Shown: positions 24,909-36,600 of the stretch, piece by piece
Position numbering within the stretch: the first letter of the stretch is position 1
How the letters are laid out: each line of letters opens with the position of its first letter
DNA from: Culex pipiens pallens
Lineage: Eukaryota; Arthropoda; Insecta; Diptera; Culicidae
Length of the DNA: 64,000 bases
Assembly (NCBI RefSeq): GCF_016801865.2
Contig: NC_068939.1
Coordinates: forward strand, 44,641,230-44,705,229
Reading direction: 5' to 3'
Program-made: the position numbers and the translations under genes
Notes under the pieces: generated by a model
What the model was told of the DNA's origin: nothing
The model's input: the letters and a program-made list of their open reading frames with translations, nothing else
The model's database searches: none

Positions 24909-25185
24909 CTACTAACCCCGAGTAGGCCGCGGGTAATCGGCTCCCCTCCCACTAACATTTACACACAAGATCCTCTGTAATTATTAAGTTAAATGTAATT
25001 GTGACGTAAGTAATCAACATTTATATACACATACACTGATACACAATAACGTACCACACCTTATACATAAACACACATTGACAGCTAATAAAGACCACGC
25101 TACAGTAATTACAAAAGCCGACTCGGTCCTAACCAGGTCCCAGTACCAAAAAGGATCTAATAAAAATAATTTTATGAAAAAAAAA
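24909..25185 (+). mobile_element. Retroposon insertion with 12-bp duplication and A tail
   Basis: TCTTCTGACATT stands at 24897-24908 and again at 25186-25197, and the insert ends TTTTATGAAAAAAAAA. It begins CTACTAACCCCGAGTAGGCC. It interrupts the left arm of the 7.2-kb element, so it is younger than that element. The parent family is not identified. Confidence 0.65.
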
Positions 25186-25944
25186 TCTTCTGACATTTAA
25201 GTTTATTTCTGGCTCAGTAACTGTTACGTTATTTAGCATTAAAAATATACATCCGATAATAAAGCTAAACCTCCATTAGCTAAATCAGGCCTGACCAACC
25301 CTTTTTGCTCAATTTTTACATTTTTGATCGTCTAATTAACAATTGCCAACATTTTCATGATTTGTTTAATAGAATCGATTCTCATGTGACCAGCGAACAT
25401 AACTTTGATAAAAGTTTGAAAAAATATACATCATTTTTATCTTCATTTTTAAGTCAAAAATCAATCCGGCTCACTGAGATTAAATTGCATTGAAATTATT
25501 AATCGCTTGACATTGAAATGTTTTTTAGAGCAATTTTACAAAAACTATGGAACATTAAGGCCAAAACTCCTAGCGACATCCGTTTGAATTATTTGAAAAT
25601 CAATTATTTTTTTGCTAAAGTTAAATTCGTGTCTCATAATTGATTCTTTTAACTGAAGTCATGGACAAAATCACCTTGCTTACGCATTCCAGAATTGATT
25701 GATTTTTTTTTTTTCAAACTGAAGTCCCAAACAAATCAAAAATGTTTTCCCTGCTAACGTAACAATTTACTGGGCCAAGTGTTACTTCAGCAGGGAAAGC
25801 TTAGGCCACGCCCCCACAACGTTGTGAGCAGTGAAAAAAGTGAAGTCAGCAGGGAAAAAATCTGCCTATTGTTTTTATTATGTTTTCAAAACATATTGGG
25901 CATGATACATTTTTGTGGCTTTCATGTTTTTTTCAATTAGATAT

Positions 25945-26378
25945 ACTGCCGTTCTACGCATAATTGTCCCATGTTCAAAAAAGTGCAACTGAGAAAAACG
26001 CGATTGAAATTTTTCGACCGATTTCTGTGTTTCTACGCATAACTGTCTCGTGGGTTCCTATTCGCCCAATGTGTCCCTAATCGCCCCAGTTGGCAGTTTA
26101 TCACCCTTATTTGTGGTTCTCTTGCTATACAGCAGGTAAACAAGACATAATGCTTAGTAAAACTAATGATTCCGTGTAAGAAAATACTTGGTGGGACAGT
26201 TATGCGTAGAAGTTCAACGATGGGACAAACAGACTTGGTGTTGTTTTTGATGAGTTTCCGAACAAAGTACCAGATTTTATGTGTTTTTCTTAAAGTACAC
26301 ATCAGACTAAACTTAAAAATGGCATAAAGTCAAAATCATCAAAAACTGACATGGGACAATTATGCGTAGAACGGCAGT
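25945..26378. mobile_element. 434-bp MITE (ACTGCCGTTCTACGCATAAT family), copy 1
   Basis: The ends are ACTGCCGTTCTACGCATAAT and its exact complement. Internal CTACGCATAACTGT and TTATGCGTAGAAG motifs recur. A copy in the opposite orientation lies at 37582-38863. AT-rich flanks (TAT on both sides) suggest a TA-type target. It is nested in the 7.2-kb element. Confidence 0.75.
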
Positions 26379-26520
26379 ATATTGCTTACAAAATAATATT
26401 TTCTTGAAATTGAGAGGAATAGCCTTCAAGAGTATCAAGGCGATATTTACAATCCGGATTCAGTGGCAATGTTATTACTTAACTAATGATAAAATGATTT
26501 ATGTTAATGTTAAACTACTA

Positions 26521-26735
26521 CCGTAATCTGGGGTGAATCGAGACTACAGTCTGAATAGGGACAGCAGTTTTTAGAGCACTTAAAGCTTTTTAATTTGGAA
26601 ATGGATGTACACATTTTGTTGGCCTGACTCTGTTATAACTGAATCCAACCAGAAAAATCAAAATATTGTGCTCCAACATGGTTGAAACTGCTGTCCCATT
26701 TCGCCCCATGTGTCCCGATTGACCCCAGTTTACGG
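26521..26735. mobile_element. 215-bp MITE with TA target (CCGTAATCTGGGGTGAATCG end)
   Basis: CCGTAATCTGGGGTGAATCG is mirrored by CGATTGACCCCAGTTTACGG, with TA at 26519-26520 and 26736-26737. The internal CTGTCCC motif is also mirrored. Non-coding. Confidence 0.65.
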
Positions 26736-26756
26736 TATTGGTCGATTTCCCTAAGG

Positions 26757-29700
26757 GGTCGTGCATAAACCACGTGGTCTCCTTAGGGGGGGGGGGGGAG
26801 GGGGTCCGAAATCCGACCGAAAAAAACCATGAAAAGCCATGGGGGGGAGGGGGGGGGTCGACGGCTGACCACGTGGCCTTTAAAAATATCTTTTCTTAAA
26901 AAAAAAACAAAAAAATACGCGCTTTGAATTTACTTATATGCATACATTTTTTGTTACACTTCAAAACCATACAATTATTGTGTTTAAAATTATTACTTAT
27001 ATTTCAATGTCATAATATTTTCCAATTCAATATTGAATTATATATTTCGGCAGATTCATATCAATACTTTGAGCCTGTAATTGAATGTACACTTTTCAAT
27101 ACTCATGTAACTACGTTTTGCAAATTTTAAAAGCTGTTAAAAAATAAAGTGACAGTATCCAAAGTTAATATACCCTAAAAAATGCGTACCAAAATGCAAA
27201 CACAATTTCATTTTTTTGTTGATGGTATCAAGTAGCTAAAAATGTGCTTGCAAATTTGCATTGAAAGTAGATCTAGTCTTTGATAGTTCTATTTTGGAAC
27301 AACTTAAAAAATAAATATTGCTGACAATTTTATAAGATTTTCGTAACAAGGCAAAAAACTAAATATGTATTATAAATGAAGTGTCTAAAAATGATTCTCT
27401 GCGAAAAAAAAAATCAAAATCTCAGATCTTAGCTAATTACCGTAGCTGGTCCTATAAGTGATCGAAGAATCTTAATCGAAAGATTTCCTTTTGACGCTTA
27501 AAACAAACTCAAGATATCTTGTATCTCCTCTCTCATGCAATATGTTTTTAAGTTCAAAGAAACTAAAAACCCCAATTTCAGGATTATCGCGCAAAATTTC
27601 AGTTTCACTACCTCATTTGCAAGTGAAACGTCTAACATAAAAAAATAACCAGTAACGAAAAAACGAACGATACATACTTTAAGATTCACCAAAAAAATTG
27701 ATGAATATTTTGGTCTAAAATATATTCCTTATTTGATGGGTTACACAGTTCGGATTGTTATATTACATAACATTTCATATAATACACGTTTACTATCCAT
27801 CGTCAAAGTTGTAGGTATTTTTTTTATGTACAATGCCGTCAAGATCAACATAAATAAAATTCATTAAAAAAGATGGAACGGTACTTTCAACTCGCTGGTT
27901 CTCGGGCATAACTCAACCAACCGGGACATTTTTTTTTGAGTGAATTATAAGGATGTCTAGATGATCCTTAAACTTTGCAGAACTCGATATGATCAAATCT
28001 GTAATTTATGCGATCAAAAACGTCGTACCAACTTTTGTTTGCTCTAGTAAAAAAAAAAATCGCCCGAAAATCCTCGGAGACAAGCCCGAAAACCTGTGAG
28101 TTGAAGTTACCCTTCCAACGTTTTAGAGAGACTTTGGCATCCGTGGGACATGCGTTGGGCGTCCCAGTGTTAATAATTTCAAAGATATTGAAAAGATTGA
28201 AAAATGAACTAATTTAATTTTTTTTGTATTTATTTTGAGGTAATATCTCCAACCAAAAGTTGGATCAAAAATCTTAAATCGTAGATAATTGCCTATTTAA
28301 ACAACTGAAAAAAATGTAAAATAAATTCCAAATTTTAGCTTAATCTTTTTTAAAATTTATCAAAACACGTAGTCGATAGCAAAATCAATTTAAAGTAAGA
28401 GTAAGACTTAAACAATTTGGATGTCCATGACTAAAAGAATGATTTTTAGCGCGTTGTCTACAACTTTTCCAAAGACACGAAATCGATTTTCGAGCAATTC
28501 TATACAAAATCGGTCTTTATTCTTAAATTTTAATTTTTTGATTTTTTTAATCCGTCTGAAACCTTTTTTGGTGCCCAAGCCATTTTGCATAATTAGTTTG
28601 TCCATATAGTTTTCCATACAAATTTGGCAGCAATGAAAATTAAAAAAATCTGTATCTTTTGAAGACATTTTTGGTCGATTTGGTGTCTTCGGCAAATTTG
28701 TAGGTATGGATAACGACTACACTGAAAAAATGATAAATGGTAATTTACTTTGCTGATTTTTAATTTCACTTTTTGTCACTAAAACATTATTTGCAAAAAA
28801 ACACTATTTTTATTTTTTTTAAATTTTGCCAACTTTTCAGAAATTTTCAGAACGGGCAAAAAATCGTTATTTGAGTTATGAACTTTGAATCAATACTGAT
28901 TAAAAAAATCGAAGTATTGACCGCAACTTAATTTCAATTTTATTTTTCGATGTAAAATCGAATTTGCAATCTAAAAGTACATTAGTATTTTATTAGTAAG
29001 TACAGTAGTATATTAGTTAGTATTTTTAGGTAACTTTTTTTTTAAATTAGTTGCAGTTATTAATTTAAAAAAATTAGTGTTCATGTTTGCCTAATTTTGA
29101 AAAAAATATATTTTTGAAATGCTGAGAAAATTCTTTGTTGCTAAGATATTGCCATGCAAAGATTTTAAAACAGAAAAATTGATGGTTACTACCAAAACAA
29201 CCCATAATTTTCTTATGTCGATATCTCAGCAACTAATGATGCGATTTTCAATGTTTATAAATAAAACTTTCGTGAAATTTTCCGATCTTTTCGAAATCAA
29301 TATTTTCAAAAAAAAAATAAGACTAACATTTCAAAAGGTCGTAATATTGAATGTTTGTCCCTGTCTTTGATTCTTGTATGGAGAAAAAAATTAAACAGCT
29401 CGACTTTTTTGGACACACTAAATCATTGGAATCAATCATGCTTAATTAAAAAGAAAAGTTGCTTTAGTTTGGATTTTTATGAATGTTTGGAATAAAATAA
29501 ATATTAACTAGGAGCTTTCATAACTAGATATTTTCCTTAAAATAAAATGAAAATATTTTCCTGAAACAAAACTTTTCTATTTAATTAATTTCGATTTTAA
29601 GAAAATATTTTAAAGCGCATTTAAATTAAATCATGAATGCTGTTTATATATCAAAATAGCTTAAATTCTTAAAGCATATTTATTCTGGATGCAATTAATG

Positions 29701-30352
29701 GCACTGCAATTCCATAATTTTGAATACATATGTTTTACTAAGTTGCTTGTTTTGTTGAGAGTATTTTTTACTTTCTGTACCATTTCAATAAATTGTTATA
29801 CTGTTATTATTTACCTTAAACTTAATGATATCATACTTTTTTCACACTTTTAAGTGAATTTCTGTTTTTTTATATATTATTAAATTGGGTTTAATGGTGT
29901 TACAGCACCTACACAAACTAAAATGTTTTCTGTTTGACCCAATGTCACCCCCTCTAAAGGGTGAGTTTGAGTTAATTTTAAAACGATTGGCATTTATGAA
30001 CGGTGTGATTATACTAGCCATATTCTGGGAAAATGTTGGTAAATTCAGGAGCATTCCCCAACAATATTTATTTCGATATAATTTGAAATGTTTTTATTGT
30101 GTTAAAATAACAACAGTAATATCGTTCTTTGACTTAAAGTCACCACCACTGACGGTACATCATTGGTGCATAAACATTTTTGAAATCTATATTTATTTTG
30201 TTTTTTTTTTTAAGATTTTTCACCTGGGAGGAAAAAGCCACGTGGCCATATAGGGGGGGGGGGGGGGTGGCGTGAAACCACGAAAAACCATGGGGGGAGG
30301 GGGGTCAAAAATTCTCCAAAAAAAGGCCACGTGGTTTATGCACGACCCCTAA
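26757..30352. mobile_element. 3.6-kb element with GGGGTCGTGCATAAACCACG ends and poly-G clusters
   Basis: GGGGTCGTGCATAAACCACG followed by TGG at the left is mirrored exactly at the right. Just inside each end there is a second CCACGTGGCC and several runs of 6-15 G on the plus strand (26789-26870 and 30254-30305). The interior is AT-rich with no credible gene. It lies inside the 7.2-kb element. CATAAACCACGTGG-type termini also occur at about 41525 and 45815. Confidence 0.6.
28400..28740 (-). repeat. Dispersed repeat fragment (TATGGACAAACTAATGATGC family)
   Basis: On the minus strand this matches 42545-42790: AAATTTGTATGGAAAACTAT, ATGGACAAACTAATTATGC and TTTGCCGAAGACACCAAATC. The short frames differ between copies and have no domain. 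Confidence 0.5.
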
Positions 30353-30916
30353 GGTGTTCATATAAGTTCGGGAAAAAATATCAAATGCAATTGAACTCTC
30401 AAACTACCGCATATGAGGTGAAAGCTTTGCCACCATACATGGCCCTGTAAAAAAACATAAATCTGCGGTCTTCACAACTATTTGCCCTGCTGACGACGTT
30501 GTGGGTCGTTTGCGGGACGTGGCATACGTTTTCCCTGCTGAAGTAACACTTAACTCAGTAAACTGTTACGTAAGCAGGGAAAACATTTTTGATTTGTCTG
30601 GGACTTCGCTTAAAAAAATGATTCTGGGACATCTGTTTGAAAAAAATATAAATTTCGAAAAAAATATAAATTTAATTGTTTTAAAATAAAATTCTAATAC
30701 CAAGCGGGTAATGGTAAAGAAATATTTGCAAGGAAATCCAAATCTTTAAGATTTGTCCAACCAGAAAAGATGTGATATTGTTATTTCAAACAAAATATTT
30801 ATTTGAGTTTACATTACAATCGTACTTTTATGAAAAGGTAGTAAAATGTGCTAGTGTTAAATTAAATAGATACCTACTCATTTATTTTTTAAATAGTTCT
30901 ACATGACCTTAGCCTG

Positions 30917-30919
<3 letters not shown>

Positions 30920-30955
<36 letters not shown>
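30920..30955 (+). repeat. Poly-A tract
   Basis: An uninterrupted run of about 36 A residues lies in the right arm of the 7.2-kb element. The matching position in the left arm has a shorter T tract, so the run has probably expanded by slippage. Confidence 0.8.
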
Positions 30956-30956
<1 letters not shown>

Positions 30957-31712
30957 AGAAAACTTGGTTATTGTGAAGTTAGCAAGGAAAATGCTCATCA
31001 CAATAATAAGCCACGCCCCAATGATAGAATTCACTGCTGAAACACTTGAAGAACAGGAATGACTTAAAAATATTTTACACTTAAATTATTATTTTGGTTT
31101 GAAAACGCAGATTTTTGTGATCCATGACTATGAATTTTCTTCTTGCTCAGTAACTGATACGTTAGCAGGGAAAATATTTGTTCAGATTCGAAGGCATTGA
31201 AATAAGTTAAAAAAAACTAATTTAAATACATCAAAGCAAATATATTGTTAAAAAGATTGCATTTACGATAGAAAATTGTAGTTTGAAAAAATCCTATTTA
31301 CGTTAGCAGGGAAATTTCACTTTCCCTGCTGTCTTCACAATTTTTTTCCCTGCTGACGATGTGAAGTGAGCAAGGAAATTGGATTTCAATGACGCCATCT
31401 GGTGGCCAATACGGGAACTAAAATTTTCCCTGCTAACGTTTCCCTGCTCAAGTAACATCAGTATTTCCGAGAATTCAAACATATAATTAATAATTATATA
31501 TTTATTTCCACTCTTATCGAAAATTTTACCAGTTTAAACCGAAGCACAAAAACATTATGTTTGGCAAGTTTTTAACTATTTTGTTAAATACATACAATGT
31601 CAAGTTCGATAATTGCCAATTTTACTGAGATATCATCAAAGAAACCATTTGTTGAAACGTCCATAATAATTATTTATTTTTGTTTATAAAAAAAATAACA
31701 CTGAAATAAACA

Positions 31713-31718
31713 TTTATT
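31713..31718 (-). terminator. Candidate polyadenylation signal of the 275-residue protein gene
   Basis: AATAAA on the minus strand lies 13 bases beyond the stop codon of the gene at 31732-32559. Confidence 0.5.
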
Positions 31719-31731
31719 TAACCCAATCCAA

Positions 31732-32559
31732 TCACTGTGGCGCGCCCTTCTTCTGCGACTTGTGCAACCCATCCAACACACCGTCCAGCTCATCGTAAAA
31801 CCCATCATCCACCAACCGGGACAGCCCCGCCGACGACCCATCGCGAGCCCTCACCACCGGCAGCCTAATCTTATCCACGACCCCCAACACTGCATTGATC
31901 AAGCTTATTATAAACGACAGCGTCGCCACCAAAATCAACGGATTCAGCAGGTTCAACCCGGCCAAACTGTACCCGTGACCATTGGTCGAGGTCACCGTAA
32001 TCGGGTGGTGATGATGATCCGGCAGGTCGCCGTTTCCGCCACCATTCCCACCTCCGCCGTGATGATGCCAATCCCCATAGCTGTCGAAGTAATGCCCCGA
32101 GCGGTAGTCGTCGCTGCTGCTGCTCGCCATCGGAACCATCTTGTCGGAATCGGCGTCCACGTGCGGTGTCTTCTTCGGGAACAGCAAGTCCTGCTCGAAC
32201 GCGACTCGCTTGTGCTTCCAGCCTTTGCCGAACAGCTTGTTTAGCCAGTTTGATTGGTTGAAGTTCTTTCTGGTGATGAACTCCGAGCCGGGACGTTTGG
32301 ACCTCAGCGGTGGCGATGCTCCGACCAGTTGGTAGCGTTCGTCGTCGTCAGAAATCATGTTGATGGCGTCTTCTTCGTTTTGGTGACGATCGAACAGGGG
32401 GGATTCTAGCTGGTATTCACTTCCTGGAATGGTTCGTCCTGCTGCTACTCCATCGTTGAACTTTTCCTTTGAATAACTAGTCGAGAGATTCACAATTACG
32501 CTCGGGAGCAGTCCCAGAATGAACAGGATCGTACGGTAATCACTGGCGTAGGTGAACAT
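31732..32559 (-). CDS. Uncharacterised small secreted or membrane protein
   Basis: A single-exon frame of 275 residues that I do not recognise. Residues about 8-25 (YRTILFILGLLPSVIVNL) form a hydrophobic N-terminal segment consistent with a signal peptide or signal anchor. Residues 53-160 are charged and mixed. Residues 161-185 are His/Gly-rich. Residues about 204-227 (LLNPLILVATLSFIISLINA) form a strong second hydrophobic segment, followed by a polar tail rich in Asp and Gly. A TATA-like box and initiator lie just upstream and AATAAA just downstream. Third codon positions are GC-rich like the neighbouring genes and unlike the AT-rich repeats, which supports a real gene. It lies 312 bp downstream of the mRpS35 stop on the same strand. 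No function is proposed. Confidence 0.75.
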   Translation of the reverse strand: MFTYASDYRTILFILGLLPSVIVNLSTSYSKEKFNDGVAAGRTIPGSEYQLESPLFDRHQNEEDAINMISDDDERYQLVGASPPLRSKRPGSEFITRKNFNQSNWLNKLFGKGWKHKRVAFEQDLLFPKKTPHVDADSDKMVPMASSSSDDYRSGHYFDSYGDWHHHGGGGNGGGNGDLPDHHHHPITVTSTNGHGYSLAGLNLLNPLILVATLSFIISLINAVLGVVDKIRLPVVRARDGSSAGLSRLVDDGFYDELDGVLDGLHKSQKKGAPQ

Positions 32560-32583
32560 GGTGACGATTTGGCCGTTACATGC

Positions 32584-32620
32584 ACTGTGATCTTGGCACG
32601 TTTCTGCAGTGACTTATAAA
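32584..32620 (-). promoter_or_regulatory. TATA-like box and initiator of the 275-residue protein gene
   Basis: On the minus strand TTTATAAG (32613-32620) is followed about 32 bases later by TCACAGT (32584-32590), the normal TATA-to-initiator spacing. A leader of about 28 bases would then precede the ATG at 32559. Confidence 0.5.
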
Positions 32621-32871
32621 GGAAGGTTCAGCCGAAGGTTGGCGCGCGCCAAGTTCAAGGGTTGGTGCACATGTCACTCAAACTGGGAGACGCGCTTTAT
32701 GTTCTTGACGCTTATTGTGCAAGATGAAAAGAATTGAAGCGGTTTCACTTTCTTTCTAGGCTGGTTATTTAAGACTTTTACTGGAAATGTGATATTGAAC
32801 CAACAAAAAATCAACAGTTAATTAGCACGTTTTGTATTTCCTAACTTGAACAATTCTACCGTCCGAACCGC

Positions 32872-33655
32872 TCACTTGCTCAACCCGAGCAACGCCAGCG
32901 TCTGTTCCTTATACTTTTGCACGTTGTACTCGTTCTCACCCTCGTTGAACAACTGCTCCACAACTCCAGCATAAGCCGCCGGAGCCTCCTCCTTACCCTC
33001 TCCCTCCTTCTTCCCCCAGTTCAAGATACCTTCCGCACTAACCTTGGCCCGATTCCGCCCAAACTCGTACAACTCCATATCCGCTTCGGACTTACTGTCC
33101 TCCCACGGTTCCGTCACATTCGACTCGTGATACAACGCCGTCAACAAGTACATCGCATAGTCATAGTTCTGCTGCTTCAACGGACACCGATCCGTGACCA
33201 GCGTCAACACCCCACTCTCCGCACAGTACCGCTCCCCAACCAGGCGCAAAAACTTATCCTTCGCGTGCCTGTCCAACCCGAGCGTGTCCACCCGCAGCTG
33301 CACCGTCACGATCCGCGACAGCGGATTCCGGATCGTCGGCAACGCGTGGCAATAATCCGACGTCACCACCTCGACCGGAAAGCTCGCCCGCATCCGCTCC
33401 TCCGTCTCCAGCCCCTTCGGCCAGGGCGTGCAGAACTGCTTCAACGCTTCGCACTGCTTCTTGATGACCGGCGGCGTCAGGTGCAGAAAGTTGGGGATCT
33501 TCATCAGCTCGGCGTTGGCGAACTTGCCCGGCGGGATTTGGTACTTTTTCGACACGTAGCCCTGGCGCAGCGGCAGCGGAACGGACGCCGGGACGAACGA
33601 TTTGGGGCCGGGCCAGACGGCGCCCCAGTCCTGGTCGGTGGCCATCTGTTGGGAT
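32872..33655 (-). CDS. mRpS35: mRpS35 coding exon 3 (conserved core)
   Basis: This last exon encodes the conserved body of the small-subunit protein mS35, with MATDQDWGAVWPGPKSF, IPNFLHLTPPVIKKQCEALK, LVGERYCAESGVLTLVTDRC and NYDYAMYLLTALYHES. The reading frame stays open 10 bases upstream of the internal ATG up to a CTCTTTCCAG acceptor, giving SQQ before that Met. This Met is therefore not the true start. The exon ends with a TGA stop at 32872-32874. No canonical AATAAA was seen close downstream. Confidence 0.93.
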
Positions 33656-36600
33656 CTGGAAAGAGGTGAAAAAATATGGGGTTCGGTTTAAAACATTTTC
33701 TTCTTTTAATGTGTTTAATTCTATACAATTTTGTTAAAAAAAGATATTTTTAATTTTGTACGATATGATGTCTAGAGTTTTTTTTAAAGATCCTATTATA
33801 ATAAATACCCAGACGGAAAAGGGGGGCGCCTGGCGGGCGTTTTGTTTTGGGCGCTGCACTTAGCTACCCGGTCGGAAAAAAATCTGGTAAATTTGAGTGT
33901 CTGGCGCAGGCGGACGTTTGTCGTGCAGTTCAGACACACCTGGCACATTTCTTTTAGCCAGGTTTTGCGTGACGCCCGACGAATCTGGCGAAAATCTGGC
34001 GGGATAACTCACAGCTGTCTGGCACAAAAACCAATCGGTTCAATCGGTTGAACCGTGCACGACCGGTTTGTTGCATATTCGCCAGAATTCTGGCAACATT
34101 CTTGGGCCAGTCGGGGGGAAAATCTGCCAGACGTCTTGCGTAGCTACCCACTCGGAAAATAATCTGGTAAATTTGAGTGTCTGGCGCTGGCGGACGTTTG
34201 TCGTGCAGTTCAGACACACTTGGCACACTTATCCTAGACAAGTTTTGCGTAACGCCAGATGAATCTGGCGAAAATCGGGCAGAATTTCAGCCAGCTGTCT
34301 GGCAACAAAATCAACCGGTTCAATCGGTTGAACTGTGCCCGACCGGTTTGTGTCATATTCGCCAGAAATCATGGCAGAATTCTTGGGCAAATCTGGGGAA
34401 AATTCTGCCAGATGGCTGGCGCAAGCCCCCAGACGAACGCCAGAAATGCGTCCGCCATTTCCGACCGGGTAAGTGCAGCGCCCAAGACAAAACGCCCGCC
34501 AGGCGCCCCCCTTTTCCGTCTGGGTACGCAAGACGTCTGGCAGATTAGCTTATTGGACCCTTTCAAAAAAAATTCTAGATATGGGAAATATACTCATTTT
34601 AAGCCTAAAAAGCGGTCGTGTTTGAATGATGCTGGATAATCTGGAGTGTTCCTTGAAATTTACTAAATCCAAGTACACCAACGAGTAGAGCAACTTTTTT
34701 GTGAACATTTCTGTTTATTTTCACTTTTATTAAAAGTAATGCTATTCCTTTTACAAGCAATTAAAAAAAATGTTTCCCAAATGCATTCTAATCAGTCGAG
34801 TGCATTGGGCCACGCCCATTTTTCTATTTTCAGCTTAGTTTTTTTTTTCTTCCAGCGCTCTTTTGGGTCTGCTTAGTGCTGCCAAAATTGATGAAATTTC
34901 AAGCGAACACTCACGAAAATTTAGCATTTATAGAGAAAATTTCCTAGCATCACTGGCTCACTCCAACATGCGCTGCTGGTGGTGTTGGTGGCCACCCTTA
35001 GTTCTTTATTTGCCTTCTCTCTCGCTCGGTTTTCTTCAGCCTTTGATTGGAATGGGTCGTCAAAAGTCAAACGTCAAAAAACTTGGCGCGTTTGTTTTTT
35101 TATGGCGCTTGCTAATTATTTACATGTTTCGGAATTATTTTTCAAGTGAGTGACAAACTAATGTGCAAAAGAACATGTTGCCGGTAGTTGGAAGCAATTT
35201 TATATCTTAAGCGCTTTGAAATCGTTAGCGTAAGTGAAAAGATAGTGATGGCGACTTTCGTTAAGCAGTTAAGCTCTGTGTGTGCCACCAAAACGATTAG
35301 AATTAGTCTCGCAAAATAAAAATTATGATCAAAAGTGCATTAAATTTGATCTGTTTTGCCAGTAAATGGCATAAATTTGCGTGCTTACTTGAGGCGGTGC
35401 TGTTGCTGGTAAGTTTAAAGCCTAAATAGTATTTTTGGAGCTTTATTCGAACATCAAACTCTTCATATGACGAAGATAGGTGTTTGTTTAGAAAGGGTAT
35501 ATTTCCCCTATCAACATCGTCAACAACAACATCAAACAAAATGTCTGAATAAATTTAAAAACATTTAACTACAATAATGGAAACGTTCAAAACAGCATTT
35601 AAAGTTTTTGTACCTCAATATCTCAATAGGAAATGAGCAAGCAAGTTTCTCAAATGATCTACAAAATATGTTGTTTAAATGGTGCAAAATCCGCAAATTG
35701 GATAGAGTTAGGAGCACCAAACATGTGAGAATTTCCTCTAGCTAAAAAAATAAGGAGTACACAAACCTAAAGGACCGAATTTAATTTTTTAAACAATTCA
35801 AGATTATTGTTTAGATTACAGAATAGCAACTTTTGAATAGAAAAACATGCTATTTTTTACAAGAAAATTTTTCAAGGGATAGAACAAAATATTTTTCACG
35901 CAAATTTGTTTCCGACTTTTTTATAAAAAAAAATCACAAATTCCCGACTCTTTGCTGATTTTGGCGAATTACCTACTTTTATCGACTTTCCCGATTTTCC
36001 TAACTGAGTGGCAACCCCTGAAAATTGGATTTCTTTTCGTATACGACCGATTCTTTCGTGACGGGACAACGTTTGTACGCATATTTTTTCAGTTTTTTGC
36101 TGATAACTTTAAAATCTGTGGGAAAATTTGGAAAGTACATTATATTTCCAATAAGATTCACTCCTGCAAACATTTAAAAACACAAAGTTTGAGTCAAGTG
36201 AGATACAAATGTAGCGTGACGGGACAACATCGTAAAATTGGATCATTTTAATTTTTATACACAAAAGTGAAGAACTCTGCTCTCCTAGTGAGTTTTTGAA
36301 AAAACCTTTTTCTACAGTTGTTTCTAAAATGAAAAACGAAGATTTTGCTTCCTGGATCACCCAATTTCATAAAATTTTGTTGATTTGACAGGTACTTCTT
36401 TCCGTGACGGGACAACGCAGATATTTTGCAAAAGGGGGTTTTGCTCGCGTTGTCCCGTCACGAAATGAAGCAATGGAGCACTTCCATTCGAGCAGTTTTT
36501 GTTTTTTCTACAATGTATTTCTTATGGAGCGAACTGTCAAAAACTGCTCGACTGCGGGTGCTCCATTGGGAAAATCGAGCCAAACATTTCATTAGGGCAC

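Larger units (their letters stand above)
24294..31462. mobile_element. 7.2-kb inverted-repeat element with clustered GCAGGGAAA motifs
   Basis: The left end is ACTGATATTACTTCAGCAGG and the complemented right end is ACTGATGTTACTTGAGCAGG. An exact 8-bp duplication, ATTTCCGA, flanks both (24286-24293 and 31463-31470). The inverted arms (about 24294-25870, which includes a retroposon insertion, and 30440-31462) are similar over about 1 kb and carry roughly twenty AGCAGGGAAA or TTTCCCTGCT copies. The middle is occupied by other insertions and no transposase frame survives. The duplication length points to a hAT-type mechanism. That is an inference. Confidence 0.75.

Noticed and set aside
31762..32244. 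160-codon plus-strand frame
   Set aside because: Shadow of the 275-residue minus-strand gene, with repetitive His/Arg/Gln composition.
32917..33669. 250-codon plus-strand frame over mRpS35
   Set aside because: Antisense shadow with Arg/Leu/Gln-rich composition. The opposite strand encodes a clear mS35 protein.
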